Positions 8,750-17,492 of a DNA stretch of 29,759 nt are shown in pieces. The translations under genes and the position numbers were made by a program. The number at the start of each line of letters is the position of its first letter. The first letter of the stretch is position 1. The notes under the pieces are model-generated. The model searched no databases, was not told the origin of the DNA, and was given only the letters and a program-made list of their open reading frames with translations. Source of the stretch: JAUXFK01 sp034189035 (GTDB lineage Bacteria > Desulfobacterota > UBA8473). The stretch lies in assembly GCA_034189035.1 (NCBI GenBank), contig JAXHVA010000052.1:1-29759 (forward strand), in the 5' to 3' direction.

Positions 8750-9997
8750 GTGGATTTTAGGTTAGATATTGTTAATCGTTGTTCTTTTAAAGATATGAAT
8801 ACGATCTTGTTTACCGTATTGGATAAGTACAGTGATCTTCTGCCTGCATCAACAGATGCAAAAATTCTCTTAAAGCCAAATTTGAACAGTAATATGAATG
8901 CCCTTACCGGGAATACTACTGATCTTCGGATATTGAGTGTTGTTATCCAATATCTAAAAGAAAAAGGGTTTACCAATATCGTTATCGGAGAAGGGACAAA
9001 CAGCGGTTTTTACCGAAATAAGATCGGTGTCATCTTCCGCTTAAAGGTGAATGAACTAGCTGAATATTACGGGGTTAATGTAAAAGACTTGAATTATTCC
9101 AAACCACATGAAATAGATTTTACAAAAGGTATCAAGGCCAATATAGCTAAAGACTGTATAGAATCCGATTTTCTGATTAACCTGCCAAAACTCAAGACCC
9201 ATTTTGAAGTGGGCATGAGCGTATGTCTTAAGAACCTTATGGGTTGCCTGATAGGTCAGGAAAACAAAAAAAAGACTCATCAGGATCTGGCCGAAAATAT
9301 ACTGCAAATCAACGATCACATCAAACCGCATCTTCACATTGTTGATGCTTTGATTGGCATGGAAGGACTTGGTCCAACCCGGGGAACCCCCATTCGACTG
9401 AACACAATTATTGTAGGTACAGACCCATACCTTATAGATATGGTCTGTACGAAAATCGCAGGCTTTGATTATAAAATGGTGAAAACCCTTCGCCTTGCAC
9501 AAGAAAAAGGACTTCTAACATCAGATCATCATCGTCTCGTAGATTCATTGGATTTGGGAAAGATAACATGGTCATTTTCCCCACCCAAGGCAGGAATATT
9601 CGCAACCTTTATCCATAACCCCAAGAGACAAAGATATTTCTTAAAGATTCGAAATACTGGGTTTTTTTCTTATCTTGCTTCTACGCAGTGGTTCGGCAAA
9701 TTCTTGTTCTTAACAGGGCTGAGACAGGATGTGTTCTTACAGGATGAGATGTCCTGTGAAGGTCTTTCTCTTGAAGAGCAAGGGTGTGACTCATGTGATA
9801 TCTGTCAAAATATCTGTCCCCTTGGCCTTGATTTGCCCAATTACTTAAAAAACATAGACGAGAGGTGTATCTATTGTCTATACTGTTATTCTGTATGCCC
9901 AAAACAAAATATAAAATTCCACGGTACATTGGGATTTTTTGAAGAACAGTTACGACAATACAACACGATTATAAGAAGTCTTTATGAATCCGAGTGA
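8750..9997 (+). CDS. DUF362 domain protein with C-terminal 2[4Fe-4S] ferredoxin module
   Basis: A 415-residue protein. Residues up to about 260 match the DUF362 family (KILLKPNLNSN near 44-54, LINLPKLKTH near 144-153, SVCLKNLMG near 159-167, VDALIGMEGLGPTRGTP near 200-216). The C-terminal end has two complete cluster motifs: CxxCxxCxxxCP at C346, C349, C352, C356, and again at C373, C376, C379, C383. DUF362 proteins are common in anaerobes, but their biochemical role is poorly known. The ferredoxin module suggests it passes electrons, possibly to the radical SAM enzymes of this cluster. The start is GTG at 8750 with AAAGGA about 9 bases upstream. The stop overlaps a GTG of the next frame. Confidence 0.88.
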   Translation: MDFRLDIVNRCSFKDMNTILFTVLDKYSDLLPASTDAKILLKPNLNSNMNALTGNTTDLRILSVVIQYLKEKGFTNIVIGEGTNSGFYRNKIGVIFRLKVNELAEYYGVNVKDLNYSKPHEIDFTKGIKANIAKDCIESDFLINLPKLKTHFEVGMSVCLKNLMGCLIGQENKKKTHQDLAENILQINDHIKPHLHIVDALIGMEGLGPTRGTPIRLNTIIVGTDPYLIDMVCTKIAGFDYKMVKTLRLAQEKGLLTSDHHRLVDSLDLGKITWSFSPPKAGIFATFIHNPKRQRYFLKIRNTGFFSYLASTQWFGKFLFLTGLRQDVFLQDEMSCEGLSLEEQGCDSCDICQNICPLGLDLPNYLKNIDERCIYCLYCYSVCPKQNIKFHGTLGFFEEQLRQYNTIIRSLYESE

Positions 9998-10074
9998 AAA
10001 AAGAAGCCACTCGAACTCGAACATGCCGACAGCAAGATTACCCGAAGTATAGTTGCAGTATAAAGGATTGTAGA

Positions 10075-11556
10075 ATGAAAATCTGGGTACTCAACCCCCC
10101 CTTTTTGAAAAAATATTCAAGACCCCAACGCAGCCCTGCAGTGACCAAGAGCGGTACTATATATTTCCCTATTTGGTTAGCCTACTGTGTTGGCGTTTTA
10201 GAAGAAGCGGGATATGAGGTAAGCTTTACAGATGCGCCTGCTAGGGAGTTGGATATTCAAGAAACACTTAGGTTAGGAGATCAACTGAAGCCAGAGCTGA
10301 TAGTTATGGATACGAGTACCCCGAGCATTGAAAATGACATCTGTATTGCTCAGAAACTCAAGGAGATCCTTTCTCAATCCTTTATTGTCATGGTGGGAAC
10401 CCATGTATCGGCCCTACCACAAGAAACCCTGTCAAAGAGTACTTCGATAGACGCAATTGCAAGGAGGGAATACGAATATACAATCCGAGAACTGGCTTCT
10501 GTATTAAAAAATAAAGGTTTGAGCCTTTTTAAAGAGGATGACTTTCGAAAGATTGCGGGGTTGTCTTTCAGATCAAATGGGAAAGTGATGCACAACCCGG
10601 ATAGACCCTACATAAAAAAATTGGACGGGCTTCCCTGGGTGACCAAAACGTACAAAAGACATCTTCAAATCCAGGACTACTTCAATCCAAATGCCCTCTA
10701 TCCCATGGTCACTCTCATTACAAGCAGGGGATGTCCCTTTCAATGCAGTTTCTGTGTTTATCCACAGACTTTTACAGGCAGGAGGTACCGTTTTCGGAGT
10801 ATCGAGAGTATTATCGATGAAATGGAGTTCGTGATTCATGAATTTCCTGAAGCAAAGTCCATCTTTTTTGAAGATGATACACTGACTGCAGACAAGAAGA
10901 GGTGTATGGAACTGGCCAATTCCATCATTTTAAGAGGAATTAAAATCCCATGGACCGCTAATTCACGTATTGGTCCCGATCTGGAAACCATGTTAAAGAT
11001 CAAGGCTGCTGGATGCAGAGAACTCTGCGTTGGATTTGAAAGTGGGGATCAGACCATTCTCAATTCTATGAAAAAGGGGATTACACTGGAACGTATGTTT
11101 CAGTTCATGAAGGACGCAAGAAAGGCAGGTATCTTTATCCACGGCTGTTTTATGATCGGATTTCCTGGAGAAACAAAGGAAAGTATACAAAAGACGATAG
11201 ATCTAGCATTGAAGCTGAATCCTGATACTGTACAATTCTATCCGGTGATGGTCTATCCAGGCACAGAAGCCTTCGAAGAATACAAAAAAAGAGGCTGGCT
11301 TACAGCTTCATGTTATACTGAGTGGTTGACACCTTCAGGGCTGCATAACTGTGTTGTGAGAAACGAACATTTGACTTCTTCAGATCTGGTACGGTTATGT
11401 GATACTGCGAGGAGAAAGTTCTATCTTCGTCCAAGATATCTCTTTTACAAGTTGTTTCAGATGGTGGAGAAGCCTTCCGAGATCGCTCGTACTGCAAAGG
11501 CTGCAAGAACATTTTTCAAACATCTTATCATTGGCTCAAGAATTAAAAGGAGATGA
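10075..11556 (+). CDS. B12-binding-domain radical SAM protein
   Basis: A 493-residue protein from this start. The N-terminal cobalamin-type domain begins MKIWVLNPPFL and includes LIVMDTSTPS (75-84) and VGTHVSALP (107-115). The radical SAM cysteines are C220, C224 and C227 in SRGCPFQCSFC. EDDTL and FESGDQ elements follow, then GFPGET, all typical of the BchE/HpnP-like superfamily. A longer reading from GTG at 9994, overlapping the upstream stop, would add 27 residues that do not look like the domain; ATG 10075 has AAAGGA at 10062-10067 and gives the usual family beginning, so it is preferred. The next gene overlaps by 4 bp (ATGA). Like its two paralogues here the substrate is unknown. Confidence 0.88.
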   Translation: MKIWVLNPPFLKKYSRPQRSPAVTKSGTIYFPIWLAYCVGVLEEAGYEVSFTDAPARELDIQETLRLGDQLKPELIVMDTSTPSIENDICIAQKLKEILSQSFIVMVGTHVSALPQETLSKSTSIDAIARREYEYTIRELASVLKNKGLSLFKEDDFRKIAGLSFRSNGKVMHNPDRPYIKKLDGLPWVTKTYKRHLQIQDYFNPNALYPMVTLITSRGCPFQCSFCVYPQTFTGRRYRFRSIESIIDEMEFVIHEFPEAKSIFFEDDTLTADKKRCMELANSIILRGIKIPWTANSRIGPDLETMLKIKAAGCRELCVGFESGDQTILNSMKKGITLERMFQFMKDARKAGIFIHGCFMIGFPGETKESIQKTIDLALKLNPDTVQFYPVMVYPGTEAFEEYKKRGWLTASCYTEWLTPSGLHNCVVRNEHLTSSDLVRLCDTARRKFYLRPRYLFYKLFQMVEKPSEIARTAKAARTFFKHLIIGSRIKRR

Positions 11557-12545
11557 AAGAGATCCGTTTTTCTGTTATTATCCCGGCCTTTAATGCAAGC
11601 CACACCATTGAAAGATGTCTAAGTTCCTTAACCAGGCAGTCTGTAAAAAAAGAAGACTATGAGATCATCATCGTTGATGATGGTTCAATAGATGGAACTT
11701 CAGATATTGTAAACCAATTCCCAGTAAAGTATCTTTGGCAAACAAACCAGGGACCGGCTTCAGCTAGAAATAAAGGTGTTAAAGAGGCTGAGGGCGAAAT
11801 TGTTCTCTTCACAGATGCGGATTGTGTCCCCCAGCATAATTGGATAGAGGAGATGGTAAAGTTCTTTGATAACCTAGAGGTTACCGCTGTAAAAGGTGTA
11901 TACAAGACCTCTCAGAAGTCTTTGGTCGCTAGATTTGCACAGATTGAATTTGAAGAAAGATTTGAAATGTTAAAGAAGAGCGATGGGATAGATATGGTAG
12001 ACACATATTCAGCAGCCTATAGAAAATCGATATTTCTCTCACTGGGTGGATTTGACCCATCATTCCCGGTTGCGAATAATGAGGATACAGAGCTCTCTTA
12101 CAGGATGTCCCAGGCAGGGTATAAGATGGTTTTTAATCCGAATGCTATTGTATATCACCTCAACCATCCAGATTCTCTAATCAAATATGCAAGAAACAAG
12201 TTCTGGAGGGGATATTGGAGGATGGTTGTATACAAAAGATATCCCTATAAGATGCTAAAGGATTCTTATACTCCCCAGACACTAAAGCTCCAGGTCCTCT
12301 TTTTATTTCTGTTTATCATCTGTTTGCCCCTAACGTGGCTGTATTCATATCAAATATTTTCCCTTTTGATCTTTGTCTTCTTCGCATACCTCTTTTCAGT
12401 TTTACCTTTTAGCACCCTTGCATACAAAATAGATCATACAATAGGTATCTTATCCCCCTTTTTCCTATGCCTTCGGGCGGCTTCTCTGGGTTCAGGGGTA
12501 GTATGGGGGATAATGTCATTTACATGCCAATTTAAAAGGAGATAA
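11553..12545 (+). CDS. Glycosyltransferase family 2, membrane-attached
   Basis: A 330-residue GT-A protein. It starts with FSVIIPAFNASHTIERCL, and has VDDGSIDGT at 41-49, the metal-binding DAD motif at 88-90 and GGFDPSF then NEDTEL (176-181) as acceptor/catalytic elements. The aromatic-basic stretch RNKFWRGYWR (214-223) follows. Residues about 245-290 form two or more hydrophobic segments, so the enzyme is likely held in the inner membrane and uses a nucleotide sugar to glycosylate a lipid-linked acceptor. The start overlaps the radical SAM stop in an ATGA arrangement, with AAAGGAG just upstream. It is the last gene of the cluster; a convergent kinase gene ends 32 bp further on. Confidence 0.92.
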   Translation: MKEIRFSVIIPAFNASHTIERCLSSLTRQSVKKEDYEIIIVDDGSIDGTSDIVNQFPVKYLWQTNQGPASARNKGVKEAEGEIVLFTDADCVPQHNWIEEMVKFFDNLEVTAVKGVYKTSQKSLVARFAQIEFEERFEMLKKSDGIDMVDTYSAAYRKSIFLSLGGFDPSFPVANNEDTELSYRMSQAGYKMVFNPNAIVYHLNHPDSLIKYARNKFWRGYWRMVVYKRYPYKMLKDSYTPQTLKLQVLFLFLFIICLPLTWLYSYQIFSLLIFVFFAYLFSVLPFSTLAYKIDHTIGILSPFFLCLRAASLGSGVVWGIMSFTCQFKRR

Positions 12546-12577
12546 GCTTTCTATTTTTAAGATATCTTCGAATGAAC

Positions 12578-14683
12578 TTACTCATCGAGGCCTGTAATCA
12601 CCGTATGCAATTTCCTACTGAGTTCCTGGATTTTGTATGGTTTGGCAACAGAATCTCTAAACCCATATTCTCTGAAATTGGCCATTATCGGATCTTTGGA
12701 ATATCCACTCGAAACAATTGCCTTAACTCCAGGGTCAATCTTCAAAATTTCTATGATGGCCTGTTTACCTCCCATGCCTCCTGGAATGGTTAAGTCCATT
12801 ATGATTGCGTCAAAAGAATGGCCAGATTCTATGGCTTGTTTGTACAACTCCAGCGTTTCAACACCATCTCTGGCAAGACTCACCTCATATCCGATAAGCT
12901 CAAGCATCTCCTTAGTAACTTCTCTGATTACCTCCTCATCATCCATTACCATAACCTTCCCCTCACCCAAAATAAGCATTCCTTCATCAGTTTCTTCTAA
13001 ATTGATCTCTTTTGTAGAAGCAGGAATTAAAACATGAAATGTTGTGCCAATACCGACTTTAGACTCTACGTGAACATATCCTTTATGATTCTTAATAATC
13101 GAATATGTAACTGAAAGACCCAGCCCGCTTCCTTTTTGTTTGGTCGTAAAGTAAGGGTCAAAAATATTTGATAGATCTTTTTTTGGTATTCCATGGCCTT
13201 GATCTTCTATGGATACCTTTATGTAATGTCCCTCTTTTAAAGGAAGATTATCTCCTTTAAGCACAACCGTGTTTTCTGCGTAAACCTTTATTATTCCACC
13301 TTCAGGTAAAGCCTCCATAGAATTCATAATCAAATTGTTCATAACCTGACTTATCTGTCCTTTATCGACTTCGACTGGCCAGAGATCATCAGGCAGAAAA
13401 AATTCGCACTGGCAATTCGAACCCCTCAGAGTAAAATTAACAGAAACTTCTATTATCTCTTTGATAGAAGTTGTTTTTTTTATCGGTGCTCCCCCTTTGG
13501 AAAAGGTGAGAAATTGCTGTGTCAAATCTCTGGCTTGCAAGACCCCTTTTTCCATTTCCAACAATCTTTCAAAGACAGAATTGCCAGCATTCGTGTAAAG
13601 CTTAGCCAGAGTAATATTGCCAGAGATACCCATCAAAATATTATTAAAATCATGCGCAATGCCACCTGCAAGGATACCAACCGATTCCAGTTTTTGAACT
13701 TTTTGAGACTCTTTTTCCCTCCTTTTCTTTTCAGTGACATCACGAATGGTACCCTGGTATCCTAAGATAGTTCCATCACTGTTTCGCCGGACAGTCGATG
13801 TGAACAAACAGTCCTTTTTTGACCCGTCCTTTTTCCGAACTTTTATATTGTAGTCTTTAACAGAACCTTTTGTCTCTATATCTTTTTGAAACTCTTTCCG
13901 ATCAGCAGAGTTGGCATATAACTTCATGACATCTATCCCTACAATCTCTTCTCTCTTGTAGCCAAAGAGATCCAGACAAGCACTATTTACATCAATGCAT
14001 TTGCCGTCACGAGCTGAGATATATATTGCATCTCTAGAATCTTCAAAAATATTACGGTATTTCTCCTCGCTCTCATGAAGTGCTACCTCTGCCCGCTTCC
14101 GTTCATTGATCTCTTCTTGAAGTTGCCTGTTAGCAGCCATTAACTCTGAAGTACGCTCCTTAACTCTTCGTTCTAAATCGTCTTTTGCATTCATTAGCTT
14201 CTTATGTGCATACTTTTGCTCTGTTATATCCCTTTGAACGGCAACCACCCCTATTGGGGTACCATCCGAGTCTCTTAAGGATGATATATTTACGCTAACA
14301 AGAAATTCCCTGCCGTTTTTATGCTTTAAGATATATTCAGAGGCCGATATAGATCCTTCCGAAACAGCCTTCGGATGCTCTTTTAATAAGAATTTTGTTC
14401 GGTCTCTTTGTGCAATAAACAAATCGCTGGGAGTTTTCCCTATTGCCTCCTCAAATGTATAGCCTATCTGCTCTGTGGCGGCTCTGTTTATATCGGTTAT
14501 CCTTCCTTCCATATCGGTGATCGTGACACCGTCAATCATCATATCAAAGACTGTCCTTATTTTTCTCAGCTCACCCCCTAACTGCTGGTATTCATTTTGA
14601 AGCGTCTCTAATCGATTCAGTTTCTGACGTAACTCTATAAGCTCATCTATCAACTGCTCTCTTGTCTTATCCTGGTCTTTCAT
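12578..14683 (-). CDS. Soluble hybrid histidine kinase (PAS-PAS-HisKA-HATPase-receiver)
   Basis: A 701-residue sensor kinase. Order: coiled coil (1-40), PAS domain (about 41-155), a second coiled coil (155-205), PAS (about 205-318), dimerisation/phosphoacceptor helix with H344 in GGIAHDFNNIL, ATPase domain (N-box VMNNLIMNSMEAL near 448-460, DQGHGIP 494-500, GSGLGLS 518-524) and a C-terminal receiver with acidic DDEE near 581-584, phosphoacceptor D630 and K681. No transmembrane segment is visible, so it senses a cytoplasmic signal or small ligand. No output domain or separate response regulator is nearby, so its target is unknown. It is divergent from the CstA-like transporter, sharing a 247-bp control region. 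The start ATG has GGGGG about 8 bases upstream. Confidence 0.95.
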   Translation of the reverse strand: MKDQDKTREQLIDELIELRQKLNRLETLQNEYQQLGGELRKIRTVFDMMIDGVTITDMEGRITDINRAATEQIGYTFEEAIGKTPSDLFIAQRDRTKFLLKEHPKAVSEGSISASEYILKHKNGREFLVSVNISSLRDSDGTPIGVVAVQRDITEQKYAHKKLMNAKDDLERRVKERTSELMAANRQLQEEINERKRAEVALHESEEKYRNIFEDSRDAIYISARDGKCIDVNSACLDLFGYKREEIVGIDVMKLYANSADRKEFQKDIETKGSVKDYNIKVRKKDGSKKDCLFTSTVRRNSDGTILGYQGTIRDVTEKKRREKESQKVQKLESVGILAGGIAHDFNNILMGISGNITLAKLYTNAGNSVFERLLEMEKGVLQARDLTQQFLTFSKGGAPIKKTTSIKEIIEVSVNFTLRGSNCQCEFFLPDDLWPVEVDKGQISQVMNNLIMNSMEALPEGGIIKVYAENTVVLKGDNLPLKEGHYIKVSIEDQGHGIPKKDLSNIFDPYFTTKQKGSGLGLSVTYSIIKNHKGYVHVESKVGIGTTFHVLIPASTKEINLEETDEGMLILGEGKVMVMDDEEVIREVTKEMLELIGYEVSLARDGVETLELYKQAIESGHSFDAIIMDLTIPGGMGGKQAIIEILKIDPGVKAIVSSGYSKDPIMANFREYGFRDSVAKPYKIQELSRKLHTVITGLDE

Positions 14684-14848
14684 ACAAATCCCCCTGTTTC
14701 TCTAAGAAATCATGGGCTGACTCTCATGGCTTAGTTTAATCCTCTCCAAACAGGTCGTATCCGCTCTACTGAAATATAGCGTCCCTGCTTATGGTCAGTA
14801 TTCAATAACACAAAATCTACGGAAATTCAAACCAAATAAAGCACTATT

Positions 14849-14878
14849 TTGTTGAAATATTCCACCATTTGATATAAT
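14849..14878 (+). promoter_or_regulatory. Putative sigma-70 promoter of the CstA-like gene
   Basis: TTGTTG (14849-14854) and a perfect TATAAT (14873-14878) are separated by 18 bp. Transcription would start near 14885, about 45 bases before the start codon. Confidence 0.5.
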
Positions 14879-14930
14879 TATGTCATGGGAATTTAGGTAA
14901 AAGTTCCAATGATATAAATGGAGGAATCCT

Positions 14931-16646
14931 GTGAATTCAATCGTCATCGCATTAACAACTGGGATTTTGTATCTTCTTGCATACTATACTTACGGCAAAT
15001 ATCTTGGTCGGAAAATTTTCAAACTCAATCCAGAAAAATTATGCCCCAGTAAAGCATTACAGGACAATCTCGATTATGTTCCTACTAAAAAATCGATACT
15101 CTTCGGACACCATTTTACTTCCATAGCCGGAACCGGTCCCATTGTAGGCCCATCTATAGCGATCATTTGGGGATGGGTCCCTGCAATGATTTGGATAATC
15201 TTTGGATCAATCTTTATAGGAGCAGTACACGATTTTGGTGCCATGGTAGTTTCATTACGAAACCAGGGGCGATCTATTGGTGACATCGCTGGAGATGTAA
15301 TAAACAAACGGATCCGGTTCCTTTTTTTAACAATCATCTTCTTTGAATTATGGATTGTAGTAGCTATATTCGGTGTGATTATAGCCATTGTATTCAATAT
15401 GTTTCCACAAGCGGTCATGCCGGTATGGCTTGAGATCCCGATTGCTTTGTGGCTTGGTCATATGATTTGTAAAAGGGACGCTCATCACCTCCCCTTAAGT
15501 ATTATTGCATTAATTATAATGTACATTACTATTGTTATTGGAACCTATGTGCCCATTAAGCTGCCTTCTATTATAGGGATCAATCCAGTAGGTTGCTGGG
15601 TAATTATCCTCTTGATCTACGCTTACACAGCCTCAACACTCCCGGTTCAGACATTATTACAGCCCAGGGATTATATTAATTCGCATCAGCTCTTCACAAT
15701 CCTCGGGCTTCTCATGCTGGGTGTGATTTTTGCACATCCAAAAATGGTAGCACCAGCTTTTAACCTTTCACCAAATGGTGCGCCACCTTTATGGCCTATG
15801 CTTTTTGTAGTTATTGCCTGTGGAGCGGTCTCTGGTTTCCATGGACTGGTTTCTTCAGGTACATCTTCAAAACAGTGTGATACTGAGCCCAGCTCTCTTC
15901 CCATTGCTTATGGCGGTATGCTGATGGAAGGGATACTTGCCATGTTTGTAATCGTAGCATGCGGTGCTGGATTGGGCATTGGTTTAAGCAAAGGAAGTGA
16001 AACACTTGAAGGTGTTGCGGCCTTTAACCAACATTATGCAAGTTGGAACGACGCTGCAGGTTTGGGTTCTAAAATCAACGCGTTTGTAATTGGGGCGGCA
16101 AATATGATTAAAAGGGTTGGTATTCCTTATGACTTTACAATTACAATTATGGGTGTTTTTCTGGTTTCATTTGCAGCAACTACTATGGATACGGCAACCC
16201 GCCTTCAGCGCTATATTGTCAGCGAATTAGCAGTTGCCTGGAGTTGTCCAAAGTTGGCTAAAAGGCATCCGGCCACTCTCATTGCAGTTGTGACTGCTTT
16301 TATTTTAGCATTTTACAATGGAAGTGGAAAGGGGGCCATGCTTTTATGGCCACTTTTTGGTGTAGCAAATCAGATTTTGGCAGGTTTAATTCTTCTCGCT
16401 ATAACCGTATACCTTGCCTACAAAAGAACCCACCTGGCATATACAACCATTCCAATGGTCTTCGTGCTATTAATGACAGGTTGGGCTCAGATAATAAATC
16501 TAAGAAGCTTTGCCTATAATAACTGGTTGCTATTCTATATAGAGACAGGGATTCTTATTATAGAAATATGGATAGTTATTGAAAGTATATTAGTCTATTT
16601 CAAAAGAAATAAAGCATACTGCCATGTGGGCAATAGAAAAAGTTAA
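14931..16646 (+). CDS. cstA: CstA-family carbon starvation/peptide or pyruvate transporter
   Basis: A 571-residue integral membrane protein with many hydrophobic segments. It begins with the CstA signature region (YGKYLGRKIFKL, YVPTKK, FGHHFTSIAGTGPIVGP near 59-75, VHDFGAM near 99-105), and has GVSSG-like SGFHGLVSSGTSSKQ in the middle and DTATRLQRY near the C-terminal third. The Escherichia coli CstA is longer (about 700 residues); this shorter form is common in other phyla. Family members import peptides or pyruvate under carbon limitation. The GTG start is preceded by GGAGG at 14920-14924, spacing 6. The gene stands alone and is divergent from the PAS kinase, which may control it, though nothing in sequence proves that. 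Confidence 0.93.
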   Translation: MNSIVIALTTGILYLLAYYTYGKYLGRKIFKLNPEKLCPSKALQDNLDYVPTKKSILFGHHFTSIAGTGPIVGPSIAIIWGWVPAMIWIIFGSIFIGAVHDFGAMVVSLRNQGRSIGDIAGDVINKRIRFLFLTIIFFELWIVVAIFGVIIAIVFNMFPQAVMPVWLEIPIALWLGHMICKRDAHHLPLSIIALIIMYITIVIGTYVPIKLPSIIGINPVGCWVIILLIYAYTASTLPVQTLLQPRDYINSHQLFTILGLLMLGVIFAHPKMVAPAFNLSPNGAPPLWPMLFVVIACGAVSGFHGLVSSGTSSKQCDTEPSSLPIAYGGMLMEGILAMFVIVACGAGLGIGLSKGSETLEGVAAFNQHYASWNDAAGLGSKINAFVIGAANMIKRVGIPYDFTITIMGVFLVSFAATTMDTATRLQRYIVSELAVAWSCPKLAKRHPATLIAVVTAFILAFYNGSGKGAMLLWPLFGVANQILAGLILLAITVYLAYKRTHLAYTTIPMVFVLLMTGWAQIINLRSFAYNNWLLFYIETGILIIEIWIVIESILVYFKRNKAYCHVGNRKS

Positions 16647-16707
16647 AAGAATATTATTGTATTTTTAATCATATTTGTTAGAAATTTACTAATAATTATA
16701 AATATTG

Positions 16708-16736
16708 TTGATATTTCAGTAAAGTTAATTTATGAA
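16708..16736 (+). promoter_or_regulatory. Putative promoter of the HTH/ExeA-like unit
   Basis: TTGATA (16708-16713) and TATGAA (16731-16736) are 17 bp apart in an AT-rich 239-bp gap. The leader to the start codon would be about 140 bases. Confidence 0.35.
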
Positions 16737-16885
16737 ATAGCCGATAAAAAATATAAATTCTATGATTATAATTAAATAGAATTTTAGCAGAATCTAGAAA
16801 TTCCGATAGGGCTGAATTATTTCAGTGTTCTTCTATTAATGAAAGATACTCCTTCTTCTTATAACATTTTTAGTTTGGGAGCATT

Positions 16886-17407
16886 ATGGAAAAGATCTGT
16901 ATTGTAAAAAGGCGGAAAAAAGACAGAAAGGTTGAGCAAGATACGAGCAATGGAATCGAGGAAGTGGTTCTCCAAGATAGAAAACACCCCGAAGTCCCAC
17001 TGCATACAGAAATCGATAATGACATCGTTAAAAGAAAGGCAGATCCTATCTTTGAAGAAGTCACGGGGCAAGAAGAAAAGTCATTTTCCCTCGAATTAAC
17101 ACCTGAGCAATCCGGTAATATCCAGTCAATAGCCTCTATACAGGAGATATTGAATGAGAGTGACTTTGGTGTTAAATTGAACGTGCAACAGAAGGAAGAT
17201 GGCGGGGTTTTCTTCAATTTCCATTTTGAACCCCTCTATATGGCAAGAATGCTTGATTCTAAAGGTGTATGCGAGATGTTGCAAATCAGCAAAAGTCTAC
17301 TATCCACCCTAGTCAAGAAAAAGTCTATAAAGAGTTATAAGATTGGAAATCTTAGACGTTTTTCTTTGGAAGATGTTCTCGAGTATCTGAACAAGAGTAA
17401 AGCTTAA
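16886..17407 (+). CDS. Excisionase/MerR-type helix-turn-helix protein
   Basis: A 173-residue protein. The C-terminal 52 residues (about 121-173) form a small winged helix-turn-helix of the excisionase (HTH_17) type: SKGVCEMLQISKSLLSTLVK, then a basic strand GNLRRFSLEDVLEYL. The N-terminal 65 residues are charged and probably disordered. The middle part (about 70-118, LTPEQSGNIQSI to FNFHFE) resembles a conserved accessory segment that I cannot name. It probably binds DNA as a regulator; no integrase is nearby, so a role in phage excision is unlikely. GGGAG lies 5 bases before the ATG. It is followed after 85 bp by an ExeA-like ATPase gene on the same strand. Confidence 0.8.
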   Translation: MEKICIVKRRKKDRKVEQDTSNGIEEVVLQDRKHPEVPLHTEIDNDIVKRKADPIFEEVTGQEEKSFSLELTPEQSGNIQSIASIQEILNESDFGVKLNVQQKEDGGVFFNFHFEPLYMARMLDSKGVCEMLQISKSLLSTLVKKKSIKSYKIGNLRRFSLEDVLEYLNKSKA

Positions 17408-17492
17408 GAATTGAAATTTTATTGATACAATATAAAGGCGAGACAAAAAAGAAACACTGATTAAATCTCTTATATTCAAGGAGAGGAATCGA

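Noticed and set aside
8407..8976. 189-residue minus-strand open frame across the gap before the DUF362 gene
   Set aside because: It runs antisense through the GT9 end, the palindromic element and the DUF362 start, and shows no domain.
9994..10074. GTG start at 9994 for the third B12-type radical SAM gene
   Set aside because: The 27 extra residues do not match the start of the domain, while ATG 10075 has a good ribosome-binding site and a typical N-terminus.
16886..17407. Excisionase-type HTH as a sign of a prophage or integrative element
   Set aside because: No integrase, attachment-site repeats or phage genes are present; this HTH type is also common in ordinary regulators.
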